From contig NZ_KZ319340.1 in NCBI RefSeq assembly GCF_002744735.1, forward strand, positions 1,312,315 through 1,376,314: a stretch of DNA of 64,000 bases, written 5' to 3'. The stretch is from Marinobacter guineae (GTDB lineage: Bacteria > Pseudomonadota > Gammaproteobacteria > Pseudomonadales > Oleiphilaceae). The notes under the pieces are model-generated. The model was not told the origin of the DNA. It saw only the letters and a list, made by a program, of their open reading frames with translations, and searched no databases. Both the position numbers and the translations under genes were made by a program. Below are positions 19,125 to 29,653 of this stretch, in pieces (the first letter of the stretch is position 1; each line of letters starts with the position of its first letter).

Positions 19125-19876
19125 ACGCCAAAGCCAACACCGCCATGAACCGCACGGATTTTGAGCAGGCCCTCCGCGGCAAAGGGCAGTACTACCACAT
19201 CCACCACCCGTACCATAAAGCCATGTACGGCGGGCAATGCACGCCAGAACAGATCCGCGGCTGGGTGGCCAACCGGTACTACTACCAGATCAGGATTCCC
19301 CAGAAGGATGCCGCCATCATGGCCAACTGCCCGGACGCCAGCGTGCGCCGGCTCTGGCTGCAGCGGATTCTGGACCACGACGGCCATGACGGCGATGTGG
19401 GTGGCATCGAAGCCTGGCTGTCCCTGGCCGAAGCGGTGGGGCTTGCCCGTGAAGAAGTGATTGACCAGCGCCATGTGCTGCCCGGAGTCCGGTTTGCAGT
19501 CGATGCTTACCTGAACTTCGCCCGCCGTGCGACCTGGCAGGAAGCGGCCTGCTCCTCCCTGACTGAACTGTTCGCGCCTGAGATTCATCAGTCCCGGCTG
19601 GACAGCTGGCCGGCTCACTACCCGTGGATTGAAGCGAGCGGCTACCGCTATTTCCGCAAACGTCTGTCGGAGGCCAGACGGGATGTCGAACATGGCCTGA
19701 CTATTACCCTGGATCACTTCACATCCGAAGCCCAGCAGACCCGGGCCCTTGAGATCCTGCAGTTCAAACTGGACATCCTGTGGACCATGCTGGATGCCAT
19801 GACCATGGCTTACAGCCACCACACGCCGCCGTACCATACGGTAACTGACCAGCAGGTCTGGCACCGGGGGCTGTAA
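19121..19876 (+). CDS. pqqC: PQQ synthase PqqC
   Basis: A 251-residue cofactor-free oxidase that carries out the last ring closure and eight-electron oxidation to PQQ. The helical haem-oxygenase-like fold shows [31 protein letters not shown] and [11 protein letters not shown] with active-site His and Tyr. A second ATG at 19145 is possible. It overlaps pqqB and pqqD, so translation is coupled through the operon. Confidence 0.96.
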   Translation: MNAKANTAMNRTDFEQALRGKGQYYHIHHPYHKAMYGGQCTPEQIRGWVANRYYYQIRIPQKDAAIMANCPDASVRRLWLQRILDHDGHDGDVGGIEAWLSLAEAVGLAREEVIDQRHVLPGVRFAVDAYLNFARRATWQEAACSSLTELFAPEIHQSRLDSWPAHYPWIEASGYRYFRKRLSEARRDVEHGLTITLDHFTSEAQQTRALEILQFKLDILWTMLDAMTMAYSHHTPPYHTVTDQQVWHRGL

Positions 19877-20151
19877 TGGAGACTGCCATGCATCAGGTTC
19901 CGCGTTTTCGTCGTGGTTTCCGCTTCCAGTGGGAGCCGGCCCAGGAAAGTTACGTTCTGCTGTATCCGGAAGGCATGGTGAAGCTGAACGGCAGCGCGGG
20001 AGCCATTCTCAATGAAGTGGACGGCCAACGCAGTGTGGCCGATATCATTGCGAACCTGGAGCAGCAGTTTCCGGACGCCGGGTCCCTTGAGGACGATGTG
20101 AGCGGTTTCCTCCTGGATGCCTGCCAGCAACACTGGATTGAACTGTCATGA
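19876..20151 (+). CDS. pqqD: PQQ peptide chaperone PqqD
   Basis: A 91-residue RiPP recognition element that binds PqqA and presents it to PqqE. Typical features are [24 protein letters not shown] near the start and [14 protein letters not shown]. The ATG shares a base with the pqqC stop (TAATG), and the gene overlaps pqqE by 4 nt. Confidence 0.95.
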   Translation: METAMHQVPRFRRGFRFQWEPAQESYVLLYPEGMVKLNGSAGAILNEVDGQRSVADIIANLEQQFPDAGSLEDDVSGFLLDACQQHWIELS

Positions 20152-21302
20152 CCCGCCCCGAGGCATCCGCACCAGTGAACCCCCACAAGGCGGGACCGCC
20201 CCTCTGGCTGCTGGCGGAGCTGACCTATCGCTGCCCGCTGCAATGCCCCTACTGCTCTAATCCCCTGGACTTTGCCCAGACCGAACGGGAACTGACCACC
20301 GAGGAGTGGGTGAGCGTGCTACGGCAGGGCAGAGCCATGGGCGCCGCTCAGCTGGGTTTTTCCGGCGGCGAACCCCTGGTGCGCCAGGACCTGCCGGAGC
20401 TGATTGCTGAAGCACGGCAGCTGGGCTACTACACCAACCTCATTACCTCCGGACTTGGGTTGACCGAGGCCAAAGTGGACGCCTTTGCCGAGGCGGGTCT
20501 GGACCATATCCAGGTCAGTTTCCAGGCCTCGGATCCGGAACTGAACAACGCCGTGGCCGGTTCCCGCAAGGCCTTTGACCAGAAGCTGGCCATGGCCCGG
20601 GCGGTCAAGGAAGCCGGCTACCCGATGGTGCTCAATTTCGTGATCCATCGCCACAATATTCACCAGATGAACGACATCATGGCCCTGTGTGAGCGGCTGG
20701 GGGCGGACTATGTTGAGCTGGCCACCTGCCAGTATTACGGCTGGGCATTTGAAAACCGGGAAGGGCTGATGCCTTCCAAAGCGCAGCTGGTACAGGCGGA
20801 ACAGGAGGTGAATCAATACCGTGAACGTCTGGCCGACTCCGGCTCGGCCATGAAGCTGATCTTTGTTACTCCGGATTACTATGAGGAACGGCCGAAAGCC
20901 TGCATGAACGGCTGGGGCAATCTGTTTCTGACGGTCGCTCCGGATGGAGCGGCGTTGCCGTGCCACAGCGCCCGGTTACTGCCCATCGACTTTCCCAACG
21001 TCCGAGACATGGATTTGCAAAGTATCTGGTACGACAGCCCCGGCTTCAATCACTACCGGGGTGACAGCTGGATGCCAGAGCCCTGCCGCTCCTGCGATGA
21101 GAAGGAAAAAGACTTTGGCGGCTGCCGCTGTCAGGCCTATTTATTGACCGGTAATGCCGATAACGCAGATCCAGTATGCAGCAAATCGTCGTACCATGAT
21201 CGAATCCTGGCAGCGAGGAAGGCTGCTGATCACGCCACGGCCGGCCTTACTGGACTTACGTATCGAAATGCGAACAACTCCCGGCTGTTTTTCCGGGGCT
21301 GA
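20148..21302 (+). CDS. pqqE: radical SAM enzyme PqqE
   Basis: A 384-residue radical SAM enzyme that joins Glu and Tyr of PqqA. The 4Fe-4S motif is [10 protein letters not shown] near residue 28, followed by GFSGGEPL. The C-terminal SPASM region carries its Cys set ([35 protein letters not shown]). Start overlaps pqqD; the 3' end runs into the next gene. Confidence 0.96.
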   Translation: MTRPEASAPVNPHKAGPPLWLLAELTYRCPLQCPYCSNPLDFAQTERELTTEEWVSVLRQGRAMGAAQLGFSGGEPLVRQDLPELIAEARQLGYYTNLITSGLGLTEAKVDAFAEAGLDHIQVSFQASDPELNNAVAGSRKAFDQKLAMARAVKEAGYPMVLNFVIHRHNIHQMNDIMALCERLGADYVELATCQYYGWAFENREGLMPSKAQLVQAEQEVNQYRERLADSGSAMKLIFVTPDYYEERPKACMNGWGNLFLTVAPDGAALPCHSARLLPIDFPNVRDMDLQSIWYDSPGFNHYRGDSWMPEPCRSCDEKEKDFGGCRCQAYLLTGNADNADPVCSKSSYHDRILAARKAADHATAGLTGLTYRNANNSRLFFRG

Positions 21303-23193
21303 AGGCTCCCTGACTGAACCTTCCCTGGCAAGGTCTGGGCCTGGCAATCCTCTGTTGAGCGCGTACGAGGCCTGTGCGGCGCACATCCAACGGGGCGACC
21401 TGGTGGTTTCTGATGCTGGTGTATTCTGGTTGCAGACCGATCCTGCCGAGGGCTGCAATACGCTCTGGTACCTTTCTGATCAGGGACCCGTTCGGCTGGG
21501 GCCCGAGGGTCTGGGCATTCGCAGTCGGGTAAACGGCTATGGCGGTGGCGCGTTGGCGGCCACTGGCAATGGTGTTTTCGTGGTCGGGGATGATCAGCAG
21601 ATCCGGTTTATTGGCCTGAGCGATAGAACATGCACCCGGCTAACTGACGACCCCGAAGCTGCCTTTGGCGGGCTGGTCGCCGATACAGTCCGGCAACGGG
21701 TGCTGGCGGTTCGTGAGTTTGATGGCCAGCAGCAACTGGTGGCAGTCTCCCTGGACGATGAACTTCGTGTGCTCCACTCCGGCCAGGATTTTTACAGCGC
21801 ACCGGCAGTGTCAGCGGACGGCGGCGATGTGGCCTGGACAAGCTGGCAACTGCCGGATATGCCCTGGGTTCGCAGCCAGCTCTGGACAGCGAACTTCGCC
21901 GAAGATGGAAGCTTCGACCAATGCAGCACTTGGCCAACACCTAAAGAAGCCTCCACCCAACAGCCGGTGTTTGACGGTAACCGATTGTGGGTGTTGTCTG
22001 ATATCGGAGGCTGGTGGCAGCCCTGGCATCTTGATACCACGGTTGATGAGGGGCAGTGGCATGCCTGCCAGTCACCGGATCTGGACCATGCCAATGCACC
22101 CTGGCAACTGGGGGAGTCCCACCACTGCCCGTTGGGGGATGGTGCCTGGGCCAGAGTGCATTACCGCAACGGAACCGGAGAGCTGTGGCTGGCGCCATCA
22201 CCGGGCGATGAGGGCACGCGTATTGCCCGGAACTTCAGTGATTTCCGTTACCTCAGGACATCCGGCGGTTATTTCTATTGTATCGCCCGCTCCGCAACCC
22301 GTCTTGATGCCGTCCTTGAAATCGATCCGCAAACCGGACAGGCGCGGGTGGTTGCGGGGGGCGAAGAGCCGATGCCAGACCTCCGTGTCTCGCTGCCGCT
22401 GGATATCGAAGTGCCGGCTCTCAGCCACGGCGAACAGCCAATCCATGGATTCTACTACACGCCGAAGCAGGCCTCTTCGGAAATGCCACCGCTGATTCTG
22501 GTGGCTCACGGTGGGCCAACGTCTGCCGCCTATCCGGTGTTCAATCCCCAGGTACAGTACTGGTGTCAGCGGGGTTTTGCCGTTGCGGAAGTGAACTACC
22601 GCGGCAGCAGCGGATTCGGCCGGGACTTCCGGCTGGCCCTTGAGGGGCGCTGGGGTGTGGCAGATGTCGAGGATATGGGGCGGGCCGCGGATCATCTGGC
22701 TTCGGTCGGCCTGGTGGACGGCCACCGGGTGTTTATTCAGGGGCGGAGCTCCGGAGGTTACACGGCGCTGATGGCCATGATCCGGAGCCGAAAATTCGCT
22801 GCCGGCGCCAGCATATTCGGGGTGACTGATCCGCTAAGATTGCGGGCCATGACCCACCGATTCGAGTCCGGGTATCTGGACTGGCTGCTGGGGTCGCCAG
22901 ATACCCATCCAGAACGCTGGCATGAACGCACACCGCTCTATCATGCCGACCGCATTGCCGGGCCCATGATCTTTTTCCAGGGCGGGCAGGACCAGGTGGT
23001 GGTGCCGGAACAGACCCGGGCAATGATTCACGCCATGAAGGCGGCAGGGAGAGCGCCGGAGCTGCATTGGTTTGAGCAGGAGGGGCACGGTTTCCGGCAT
23101 CAGGCCAACCAGGCGGGCATGCTTGAATGGATGTTCAGCTTTTATCGAAAGCATAGCCGAAAGGCCAATGAACAGGCGGAGAACTTGAGTTAA
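21268..23193 (+). CDS. S9 prolyl-oligopeptidase family protein, PqqH-like
   Basis: About 641 residues: an N-terminal beta-propeller ([19 protein letters not shown]) and a C-terminal alpha/beta-hydrolase catalytic domain with the Ser elbow [10 protein letters not shown], acid Asp in GGQDQVV and His in EQEGHGF. Starts at 21196 and 21154 are also in frame; all lie inside pqqE. In Pseudomonas aeruginosa a peptidase of this kind (pqqH) occupies the same place between pqqE and ercA. Trimming of the cross-linked PqqA peptide is a reasonable guess, not shown. Confidence 0.85.
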   Translation: MRTTPGCFSGAEGSLTEPSLARSGPGNPLLSAYEACAAHIQRGDLVVSDAGVFWLQTDPAEGCNTLWYLSDQGPVRLGPEGLGIRSRVNGYGGGALAATGNGVFVVGDDQQIRFIGLSDRTCTRLTDDPEAAFGGLVADTVRQRVLAVREFDGQQQLVAVSLDDELRVLHSGQDFYSAPAVSADGGDVAWTSWQLPDMPWVRSQLWTANFAEDGSFDQCSTWPTPKEASTQQPVFDGNRLWVLSDIGGWWQPWHLDTTVDEGQWHACQSPDLDHANAPWQLGESHHCPLGDGAWARVHYRNGTGELWLAPSPGDEGTRIARNFSDFRYLRTSGGYFYCIARSATRLDAVLEIDPQTGQARVVAGGEEPMPDLRVSLPLDIEVPALSHGEQPIHGFYYTPKQASSEMPPLILVAHGGPTSAAYPVFNPQVQYWCQRGFAVAEVNYRGSSGFGRDFRLALEGRWGVADVEDMGRAADHLASVGLVDGHRVFIQGRSSGGYTALMAMIRSRKFAAGASIFGVTDPLRLRAMTHRFESGYLDWLLGSPDTHPERWHERTPLYHADRIAGPMIFFQGGQDQVVVPEQTRAMIHAMKAAGRAPELHWFEQEGHGFRHQANQAGMLEWMFSFYRKHSRKANEQAENLS

Positions 23194-23237
23194 ACTCTCG
23201 GCTATTCTTATAACAACAAGCGGTCGAGTAGAGTCTG

Positions 23238-24401
23238 ATGAGTCACGATATCTCCACCCTGCGAAAGTTTGTCTCACCGGAAATTGTCTTTGGCGCTGGC
23301 TCCCGGAAGTCGGTTGCCAATTTTGCCAGTAACTTTGGTGCCCGGCATGTCTTTCTGGTGTCTGATCCGGGAGTTGCCGCCGCGGGTTGGGTCAACGAGA
23401 TCGTGACGCTTCTGACCGATGCGGGCATCCGCTCCACGGTCTTTACCGGTGTATCCCCAAATCCCAAAGTTGATGAGGTGATGACCGGCGCCGAGCTTTA
23501 CAAATCCAGCGAGTGCGATGTCATTGTCGCCATCGGTGGCGGCAGCCCCATGGATTGCGCCAAGGGCATTGGTATCGTTGCGACCCACGGCCGCAACATT
23601 CTGGAATTTGAGGGTGTGGACACCATCACCAACCCGTCACCACCCCTGATCCTGATCCCGACCACGGCCGGCACCTCGGCGGACGTTTCCCAGTTCGCGA
23701 TCATTTCCGACCCGAACCGCCGTTTCAAGTTTTCCATCATCAGCAAGGCTGTGGTGCCGGATGTCTCCCTGATTGATCCGGAAGTCACGGAAACCATGGA
23801 TGCCTACCTGACTGCCTGTACCGGTGTAGACGCCCTGGTTCATGCCATTGAGGCGTTTGTCTCCACAGGCAGCGGCCCGTTGACCGACACCCATGCCCTG
23901 GAAGCCATCCGGCTGATCAACCGTAACCTGGAACCCCTGGTGGAGAACATCGCTGATCCCTACCTCAGGGAACAGATCATGCTGGCCTCCATGCAGGCCG
24001 GGCTGGCGTTCTCCAATGCCATTCTGGGGGCGGTGCACGCTATGTCCCACAGCCTCGGCGGGTTTCTGGATTTGCCCCACGGGCTGTGTAACGCGCTGTT
24101 GCTGGAGCATGTGGTGGCCTACAACTTCCAGTCTGCGGAAGACCGTTTCCGCCGGGTGGCCGAGGCCATGGATATCGATACCCGGGGAATGAGCAAACCG
24201 GAGATCAAGAAGCGGCTGATGCAGCGAATCGTTGAGCTGAAACGCAAAGTGGGGCTGGAAGCACGGCTGGCCCAGCTGGGAGTCAGCGTTTCCGATATTC
24301 CACATCTGTCCGGCTTTGCCCTGCAGGACCCTTGTATTCTCACCAATCCCCGAAAATCATCGCTCCGGGACGTTCAGGTTGTCTATGAAGAAGCGCTCTG
24401 A
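23238..24401 (+). CDS. ercA: iron-containing alcohol dehydrogenase ErcA
   Basis: A 387-residue group III (Fe-dependent) alcohol dehydrogenase. The NAD-binding GGGSPMDCAK and PTTAGTSADVSQF are present, with metal-binding His residues in HAMSHSLGGFLDLPHGLCNA. In P. aeruginosa its counterpart acts in regulating ethanol oxidation and lies between a pqqE-linked peptidase and the ercS kinase, the same order as here. It overlaps the next gene by 17 nt. Confidence 0.88.
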   Translation: MSHDISTLRKFVSPEIVFGAGSRKSVANFASNFGARHVFLVSDPGVAAAGWVNEIVTLLTDAGIRSTVFTGVSPNPKVDEVMTGAELYKSSECDVIVAIGGGSPMDCAKGIGIVATHGRNILEFEGVDTITNPSPPLILIPTTAGTSADVSQFAIISDPNRRFKFSIISKAVVPDVSLIDPEVTETMDAYLTACTGVDALVHAIEAFVSTGSGPLTDTHALEAIRLINRNLEPLVENIADPYLREQIMLASMQAGLAFSNAILGAVHAMSHSLGGFLDLPHGLCNALLLEHVVAYNFQSAEDRFRRVAEAMDIDTRGMSKPEIKKRLMQRIVELKRKVGLEARLAQLGVSVSDIPHLSGFALQDPCILTNPRKSSLRDVQVVYEEAL

Positions 24402-26145
24402 CGTTCCGGACGATGGGCCCGACAGTGGCTATGGAATTGGCGATCTTCTTGGCCTCGGCAGCCAGTCGGTCCGTAAGAACTATTACCCGGCCTTACAGGA
24501 GCGGATTGAGGAGCTGGAGCAGGAGCGCAACCGCTACAAGTGGCTGTTCGAGAACGCGCTGCATGGCATCTTCCAGGCCAACCTTCGAGGTGGCTTCCTG
24601 GCCTGCAATCCGGCGATGGCCCGAATCTGCGGGTACGAGAGCGCCGAGGCTCTGACCCAGCGGGTTATCCGGTTGCGGGAACAGCTGTTCTGCAGCGCCA
24701 GCGAGTTCGATGCCATCCGCCAGGAACTGCTGAATGAGGGTAGCCTGAGCGCCCGGGAAACCCGCTTCCAGCGGGCGGATCACAAGCCGGTCCATGTGGC
24801 TGTCACCCTGTTGCGAAGGCCGGATCTTGGGCCGGAAGTGGTGGAAGCTTTTGTGGCAGACATCACCGAGCGGGTGCTGGCCCGGCAAAAACTGGAACAG
24901 CTGAATGCGACTCTTGAGCGTCGGGTGGAAGAACGCACCGAGGCGCTTCAGAACGCCAATGTTGGCTTGCGCTATCAGATTGAGGAGCGGGAGAAGGTCG
25001 AACGGGAACTTGTGGTTGCCATGGAGGCCGCCAAGGAAGCCAACCGTGGCAAGGATAAATACCTGGCAGCGGCCAGCCATGACCTGCTGCAACCACTGAA
25101 CGCCGCCCGGTTGATGGTTTCTGCGCTCCAGGAGAGCAAGTTGCCTGAGCAGGAAACCCGTATGGTGCATCAGGTGCACCGGGCGCTGGAGGGCGCGGAG
25201 GACCTGCTGGCAGACTTGCTGGACATCTCGAAACTCGACCAGCAGGCCATGAAACCGGATCTTGGGTATACCGATGTGGCCGCCCTGGCCCAGTCGCTGG
25301 CAGAAGAGTTTGAGGCGGTCGCCGCCAATGAAGGGCTGGCCTTCCGGATTCGGACCATTCCGGTCGTGGTCAAAACCGACCAGCGCATGCTTACGCGCAT
25401 TCTCCGAAACCTGCTCAGCAATGCCTTCCGTTATACCCGGAAGGGTGGTGTTGTGATGGCCTTGAGAGCAAGGGGTGACCAGTTGCGGATCGAGGTCTGG
25501 GATACCGGGGTGGGTATAGAGGAAGACAAACTCAGGGAGATCTTCACGGAATTTCACCAGTTACTGCCCCAGGGTACCGGCGGTCGCCAGGGCGTGGGCC
25601 TGGGGCTCGCCATTGTTGAGCGCATGGTCCGGATTCTGGGTTATGATATTGATGTGTCTTCCAGGCCCGGGCGCGGTTCCCGGTTTGTACTGACTCTGCC
25701 GATGGAGCCGTCGCAAGCCCTGCACGAACTACCTCGTGCGGGTACTCGTCAGGGATTCTCCGATGGCTTCGACGGAATCTCCATTCTGGTCATCGACAAT
25801 GAGCCGGCAGTCCTTGAGAGTATGCGGATACTGCTGGAACGCTGGGGTTGCGAGGTGCTGATCGCCGGCAGCAAGGTTCAGGCACTGGAAGTACTGGAGC
25901 ACACTGGCCAGATACCAGCCATCATGCTCGCCGATTACCATCTGAATAACGAGCTGACCGGCTATGACGCCATTCACGGGGTGCGCCGGTACCTTGGCCT
26001 GGACATTCCCGCCGCCATCATCACCGCGGATCGCAGTGACGACACCCGAAAACTGCTGCGCGCCCAGTATCTGCCGATCCTGAACAAACCGGTCAAGCCA
26101 AACCGGCTCAGAGCCCTGATGACCAGCCTGCTTGCCTCTGGCTGA
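24385..26145 (+). CDS. ercS: hybrid PAS sensor histidine kinase ErcS-like
   Basis: A 586-residue cytoplasmic hybrid kinase; no membrane segment is visible. Order: PAS domain (about 45-165, LFENALHGIFQANLRGGF), coiled-coil linker (about 170-225), HisKA with phospho-His in AAASHDLLQPLNAAR, HATPase (NLLSNAFRYT, DTGVGIEEDKL, GVGLGLAIVERM) and a C-terminal receiver (about 465-585, VIDNEPAV with acceptor Asp in LADYHL). The start at 24385 is chosen over 24316, which would run deep into ercA. Predicted to regulate alcohol oxidation genes through a phosphorelay. Confidence 0.88.
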   Translation: MKKRSDVPDDGPDSGYGIGDLLGLGSQSVRKNYYPALQERIEELEQERNRYKWLFENALHGIFQANLRGGFLACNPAMARICGYESAEALTQRVIRLREQLFCSASEFDAIRQELLNEGSLSARETRFQRADHKPVHVAVTLLRRPDLGPEVVEAFVADITERVLARQKLEQLNATLERRVEERTEALQNANVGLRYQIEEREKVERELVVAMEAAKEANRGKDKYLAAASHDLLQPLNAARLMVSALQESKLPEQETRMVHQVHRALEGAEDLLADLLDISKLDQQAMKPDLGYTDVAALAQSLAEEFEAVAANEGLAFRIRTIPVVVKTDQRMLTRILRNLLSNAFRYTRKGGVVMALRARGDQLRIEVWDTGVGIEEDKLREIFTEFHQLLPQGTGGRQGVGLGLAIVERMVRILGYDIDVSSRPGRGSRFVLTLPMEPSQALHELPRAGTRQGFSDGFDGISILVIDNEPAVLESMRILLERWGCEVLIAGSKVQALEVLEHTGQIPAIMLADYHLNNELTGYDAIHGVRRYLGLDIPAAIITADRSDDTRKLLRAQYLPILNKPVKPNRLRALMTSLLASG

Positions 26146-26167
26146 GAATCTACCGTGCGTGGCCAGG

Positions 26168-26217
26168 ACAAAGCAGGGCATTGCCGCACAAAGCAAGGCA
26201 TTAGCACACAAAGAAAG
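26168..26217. repeat. short direct repeats, 20-nt period
   Basis: ACAAAGCAGGGCATT (26168), ACAAAGCAAGGCATT (26188) and a shorter ACAAAGAAAG (26208) recur every 20 nt upstream of the 94-codon gene. They could be regulator binding sites or a slippage remnant. Confidence 0.5.
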
Positions 26218-26275
26218 ATTCGCCGGACTACACTTAACTAAACCTACCTGAGGCAAATCTGAAGGGAGATTAGCC

Positions 26276-26560
26276 ATGAGTGCTCCGGAAAACAGCCTTA
26301 CCAACCACGAAGTCACCATATGCCTGGCCGGCGGTGCCGTTCTGGGCCCGTTCAACGCCACCTGGAGCAGGGATTCCGGGGGCGACGTGCGGGAGCTGGT
26401 GCGTGAATACGATGGTTTCCTTCAGGGTGAAAAGCAGCGCCGTTACAAGTTTCACCTGCATGATACCTACACCAATACCGTTCATACCCTGATTCTGAAT
26501 TTTGATCAGGTGACAGGCATTTGCGACCATGTCCGGCTGAGATCCCAGGGCGGCGGCTGA
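26276..26560 (+). CDS. hypothetical protein, 94 aa
   Basis: Starts at 26276 behind AAGGGAGAT. It is a soluble, mixed-charge protein with no signal peptide, membrane segment or cysteine cluster (a single Cys near residue 17 in TICLAGG and one in GICDHV). It has no family that I recognise. It stands alone between ercS and fumC, with direct repeats upstream. Confidence 0.7.
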   Translation: MSAPENSLTNHEVTICLAGGAVLGPFNATWSRDSGGDVRELVREYDGFLQGEKQRRYKFHLHDTYTNTVHTLILNFDQVTGICDHVRLRSQGGG

Positions 26561-26615
26561 GAGACACAGCGAGAGTCGCTACGTAAACGCTGGCAAGCCC
26601 AACGTAGGAGGGAGC

Positions 26616-27992
26616 ATGAGCGAATACAGAACGGAAACGGACAGTCTTGGAGACGTCCAGGTTCCCAAAAATGCACTCTGGGGCGCGCAAACCCAGCGTG
26701 CGGTCGAGAATTTCCCGGTCAGTGGCCAGCCGATGCCCCATGGGTTCATTGCCGCAGTGGCCCAGATCAAGAGGGCGGCAGCGGAGGCGAACACCAGTCT
26801 CGGGCTTCTGGACAACGACCTGCGGGACGCAATCGCAGCGGCTTGCCAGAATCTGGTGGACGGCGAATACGCGGACCAGTTTCCGGTCGACCGGTACCAG
26901 ACCGGTTCGGGCACCAGCACCAACATGAATGTGAATGAGGTCATTGCCAGCATCGCCCGCAACGCAGGTGAGGAGGTGCATCCGAATGATCATGTCAACA
27001 TGAGCCAGAGCTCCAATGATGTGATACCAACCGCCATTCACGTCAGCGCCGTTATCGCGGTACATGAAAAACTTCTACCGGCACTCTCGCACCTGCGCGG
27101 CGTGATCTATGAGCAGGAGGCGGCTTTCTCGAGCCAGGTAAAAACCGGCCGTACACACCTGATGGACGCCATGCCGGTTACCCTGGGCCAGGAACTGAAA
27201 ACCTGGCGGGAACAGCTTCTGGCCGTGGAAAAACGCGTGGAAGCGGCAGCAGACGAACTGTTGGCGGTGCCCCAGGGCGGCACTGCGGTGGGGACCGGGA
27301 TCAACGCGTTACCGGAGTTTGCCGGCCAGTTCATCAAGTTCCTGCGCTCCAATACCGGCTATTCCTTCACCTCAATGGAGCACAAGTTTACCGGCCAGAG
27401 TGCGGTGGATGGTCCGGTGGCGCTTTCTGCACAGCTGCGAGGTGTGGCGATTGTACTTACCAAAATCGCCAACGATCTGCGCTGGATGAACAGCGGGCCT
27501 ATTCATGGCCTGGCCGAAATCAGCCTTCCGGCCCTGCAGCCGGGCAGCAGTATTATGCCGGGCAAGGTAAACCCGGTTATCCCGGAATCGGTGGCCATGG
27601 TCGGTGCCCAGGTAATGGGCCTGGACAGTGCGGTGGCCATTGCCGGCCAGTCCGGAAACTTCCAGCTCAACGTGATGCTGCCCCTGGTGGCCGGCAACCT
27701 GTTGGACATGACGGATCTGCTCTCCAACGCGTCGATTATGCTGGCGGACAAGGCGATCCGGGATTTCACCGTCAACGCTGACAACCTGAATGCCGGGGTA
27801 GGCCGGAATCCGGTGTTGGTAACCGCGCTGAATCCGGAAATCGGTTACAGCCTGGCAGCGGATATTGCGAAGGAGGCATACCGCACCGGGCGCCCGGTGA
27901 TCGACGTTGCCGAGGAGCGCAGCGGTCTGAGCCGCGACAGGCTTGAAGCACTCATGGATCCGCTGAAGCTGACCCGGGGCGGAATCGCCTGA
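26616..27992 (+). CDS. fumC: class II fumarate hydratase
   Basis: A 458-residue iron-independent fumarase interconverting fumarate and malate in the TCA cycle. The signature GSSIMPGKVNP is present, as are TGSGTSTNMNVNEV and the catalytic His in KTGRTHLMDA. The start follows GTAGGAGGGAGC. Full family length; no neighbours in an obvious operon except the small membrane gene 40 nt downstream. Confidence 0.96.
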   Translation: MSEYRTETDSLGDVQVPKNALWGAQTQRAVENFPVSGQPMPHGFIAAVAQIKRAAAEANTSLGLLDNDLRDAIAAACQNLVDGEYADQFPVDRYQTGSGTSTNMNVNEVIASIARNAGEEVHPNDHVNMSQSSNDVIPTAIHVSAVIAVHEKLLPALSHLRGVIYEQEAAFSSQVKTGRTHLMDAMPVTLGQELKTWREQLLAVEKRVEAAADELLAVPQGGTAVGTGINALPEFAGQFIKFLRSNTGYSFTSMEHKFTGQSAVDGPVALSAQLRGVAIVLTKIANDLRWMNSGPIHGLAEISLPALQPGSSIMPGKVNPVIPESVAMVGAQVMGLDSAVAIAGQSGNFQLNVMLPLVAGNLLDMTDLLSNASIMLADKAIRDFTVNADNLNAGVGRNPVLVTALNPEIGYSLAADIAKEAYRTGRPVIDVAEERSGLSRDRLEALMDPLKLTRGGIA

Positions 27993-28032
27993 CCGTTTGT
28001 ATTGCCGGTTGTTTTAAAGGGAGCCCACGCGC

Positions 28033-28515
28033 TTGCTGATATCCCTGGAGCTGTTTGTCATGCTGGTGCTTGCCAATGGCGCGCCGGTAGTTGCTGCTGG
28101 TCTGCTCAACGGACTTTGGTCAGCGCCGGTCGATGGTGGCCGCTCGTGGAAAGACGGACGCCCCATTCTCGGTAAAAGCAAGACCTGGCGGGGTGTAGTG
28201 TCCGGGGCATTGGCCTGCGGGCTGTTTTCACTGGTCACCGGGCTGGGATTCATTTTCGGGGTGGTGTTCGGCGTTATCGGGCTCGTTGGCGACATGCTGA
28301 GCAGCTTCATCAAGCGCCGGCTGGGCCTGGCTTCGAGCGCCAGGGCGGTCGGCCTGGATCAGATCCCTGAAGCGCTATTGCCCATGTTGCTGGCAATGTG
28401 GTGGTTGCCTGTCAGTGGCTGGGTGGTCATTGGTGTGGTGGTGCTCTTTACCCTGTCAAACATCGTCGCTTCACCGTTGCTCTATCGCCTCGGCATCCGC
28501 CGGCACCCTCATTAA
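28033..28515 (+). CDS. CDP-archaeol synthase-like (CarS/DUF46) membrane protein
   Basis: A 160-residue integral membrane protein with about four hydrophobic helices. The start at 28033 is TTG; an ATG nine codons on is possible. The motifs GRPILGKSKTWRGVVSG and VGLVGDMLSSFIKRRLG resemble the CDP-alcohol-forming cytidylyltransferases (CdsA/CarS group), where Asp and basic residues bind Mg-CTP. Bacterial members are not archaeol synthases; a lipid CTP transferase of unknown substrate is the best description. Confidence 0.7.
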   Translation: MLISLELFVMLVLANGAPVVAAGLLNGLWSAPVDGGRSWKDGRPILGKSKTWRGVVSGALACGLFSLVTGLGFIFGVVFGVIGLVGDMLSSFIKRRLGLASSARAVGLDQIPEALLPMLLAMWWLPVSGWVVIGVVVLFTLSNIVASPLLYRLGIRRHPH

Positions 28516-28520
28516 CCCTA

Positions 28521-29495
28521 TTAATCCGGCCCTCGCGTCAGGGTATGGATGGTGACCTCCGGAGGGCAGTTCAACCGGATGTTCACCACCGAGGTGCCTG
28601 AACCGGGTGAGGTGTAACCCTGCATGCCATTCATTCGCCAGTAGCCGCGCCCGAGACTGCGCGGGCAATCAGAATCCAGGGTAATGGGAATGCCGCCGGG
28701 CAGGCAGATCTGGCCGCCATGGGTGTGGCCGCACAGAAAAACGTCATAACCGGCATGGGCGGCTTCCCGCCATATCTCCGGAGTGTGACTGAGCAGAATG
28801 CTGGTTCCCCCGGCCGGGATGTTATCGCCAGCCCGGTGCAGGTTGTGCACCTTGAAGAAGTGGGCGTCATCCACGCCCGCCAGGAATAAGCTTTGCCCTT
28901 CCCGTTCAAGGGCGGCCATTTCGTTCATCAGCAGCTGATAGCCCATGTCCTCCAGCGCTGGCACCATGCGGACACTGTCGTGGTTGCCGAGCACGGCGTA
29001 AGCTTTGCCCCTGATGCCATCACGCAATCGGGCCATGCCGTCGAGGGCGTCGTCAATGGGTCCCCAGGTGAGTTTGCGATAGTCCCCCGTCAGCACACAC
29101 AGATCGTAGTCCAGGGACTCGATCTCGCGCAGAACTGCCTGCAGATTGGCTTCGTCCATGTCCACGTGCAGATCCGTCAGGTGCAGAATGCGGTAACCCT
29201 CAAAGGCGGCAGGCAGATTGTGCAGATGAAAGCGGTTGTGCACGGTGCTAAGGCGCCGGCTGTTGCTCTGGCCACGCCCCCACATTCCCACTGCTCTCAG
29301 GCAGGTACGGATAAAACCGGGCGCCGTGGCCCAGTTTTCCAGATGGAAGGAGCTGTGATCCTGCCCGAATACCTTCGCTTCAGCTTCCCGTTCGATGCCG
29401 AGTCTTTGGCGGGCGTGAACGGGGCCAAGTCTCAGGCTCAGGCGGTACTCCAGGAGTTCGTCCTGGCTTTCCGGTGTGCGAGCCCTTGCCGTCAT
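28521..29495 (-). CDS. calcineurin-like metallophosphoesterase
   Basis: A 324-residue member of the YaeI/LpxG-like branch. Metal motifs in order are LTDLHVD, LTGDYR, VLGNHD, LLSHTPE and GHTHGGQICLP. The start at 29495 is the first with acceptable context; the upstream in-frame ATG at 29546 is also open. It is convergent with the membrane gene before it (6 nt between stops). Substrate may be a nucleoside-diphosphate lipid such as UDP-diacylglucosamine, not certain. Confidence 0.82.
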   Translation of the reverse strand: MTARARTPESQDELLEYRLSLRLGPVHARQRLGIEREAEAKVFGQDHSSFHLENWATAPGFIRTCLRAVGMWGRGQSNSRRLSTVHNRFHLHNLPAAFEGYRILHLTDLHVDMDEANLQAVLREIESLDYDLCVLTGDYRKLTWGPIDDALDGMARLRDGIRGKAYAVLGNHDSVRMVPALEDMGYQLLMNEMAALEREGQSLFLAGVDDAHFFKVHNLHRAGDNIPAGGTSILLSHTPEIWREAAHAGYDVFLCGHTHGGQICLPGGIPITLDSDCPRSLGRGYWRMNGMQGYTSPGSGTSVVNIRLNCPPEVTIHTLTRGPD

Positions 29496-29653
29496 TTTTC
29501 TTCCTTTGTATGCCGAGCCGGGCATGGCCGATGTGCAAAGTGGCAAACCCTGTCTGTCATTATGGATGGCCCTCGAAGGTATGCAACCAAAACGACATAA
29601 TGTTCATGTTTGATGCCAGACGGAACACTGAAACAAATATAACCAAGGTGCCT

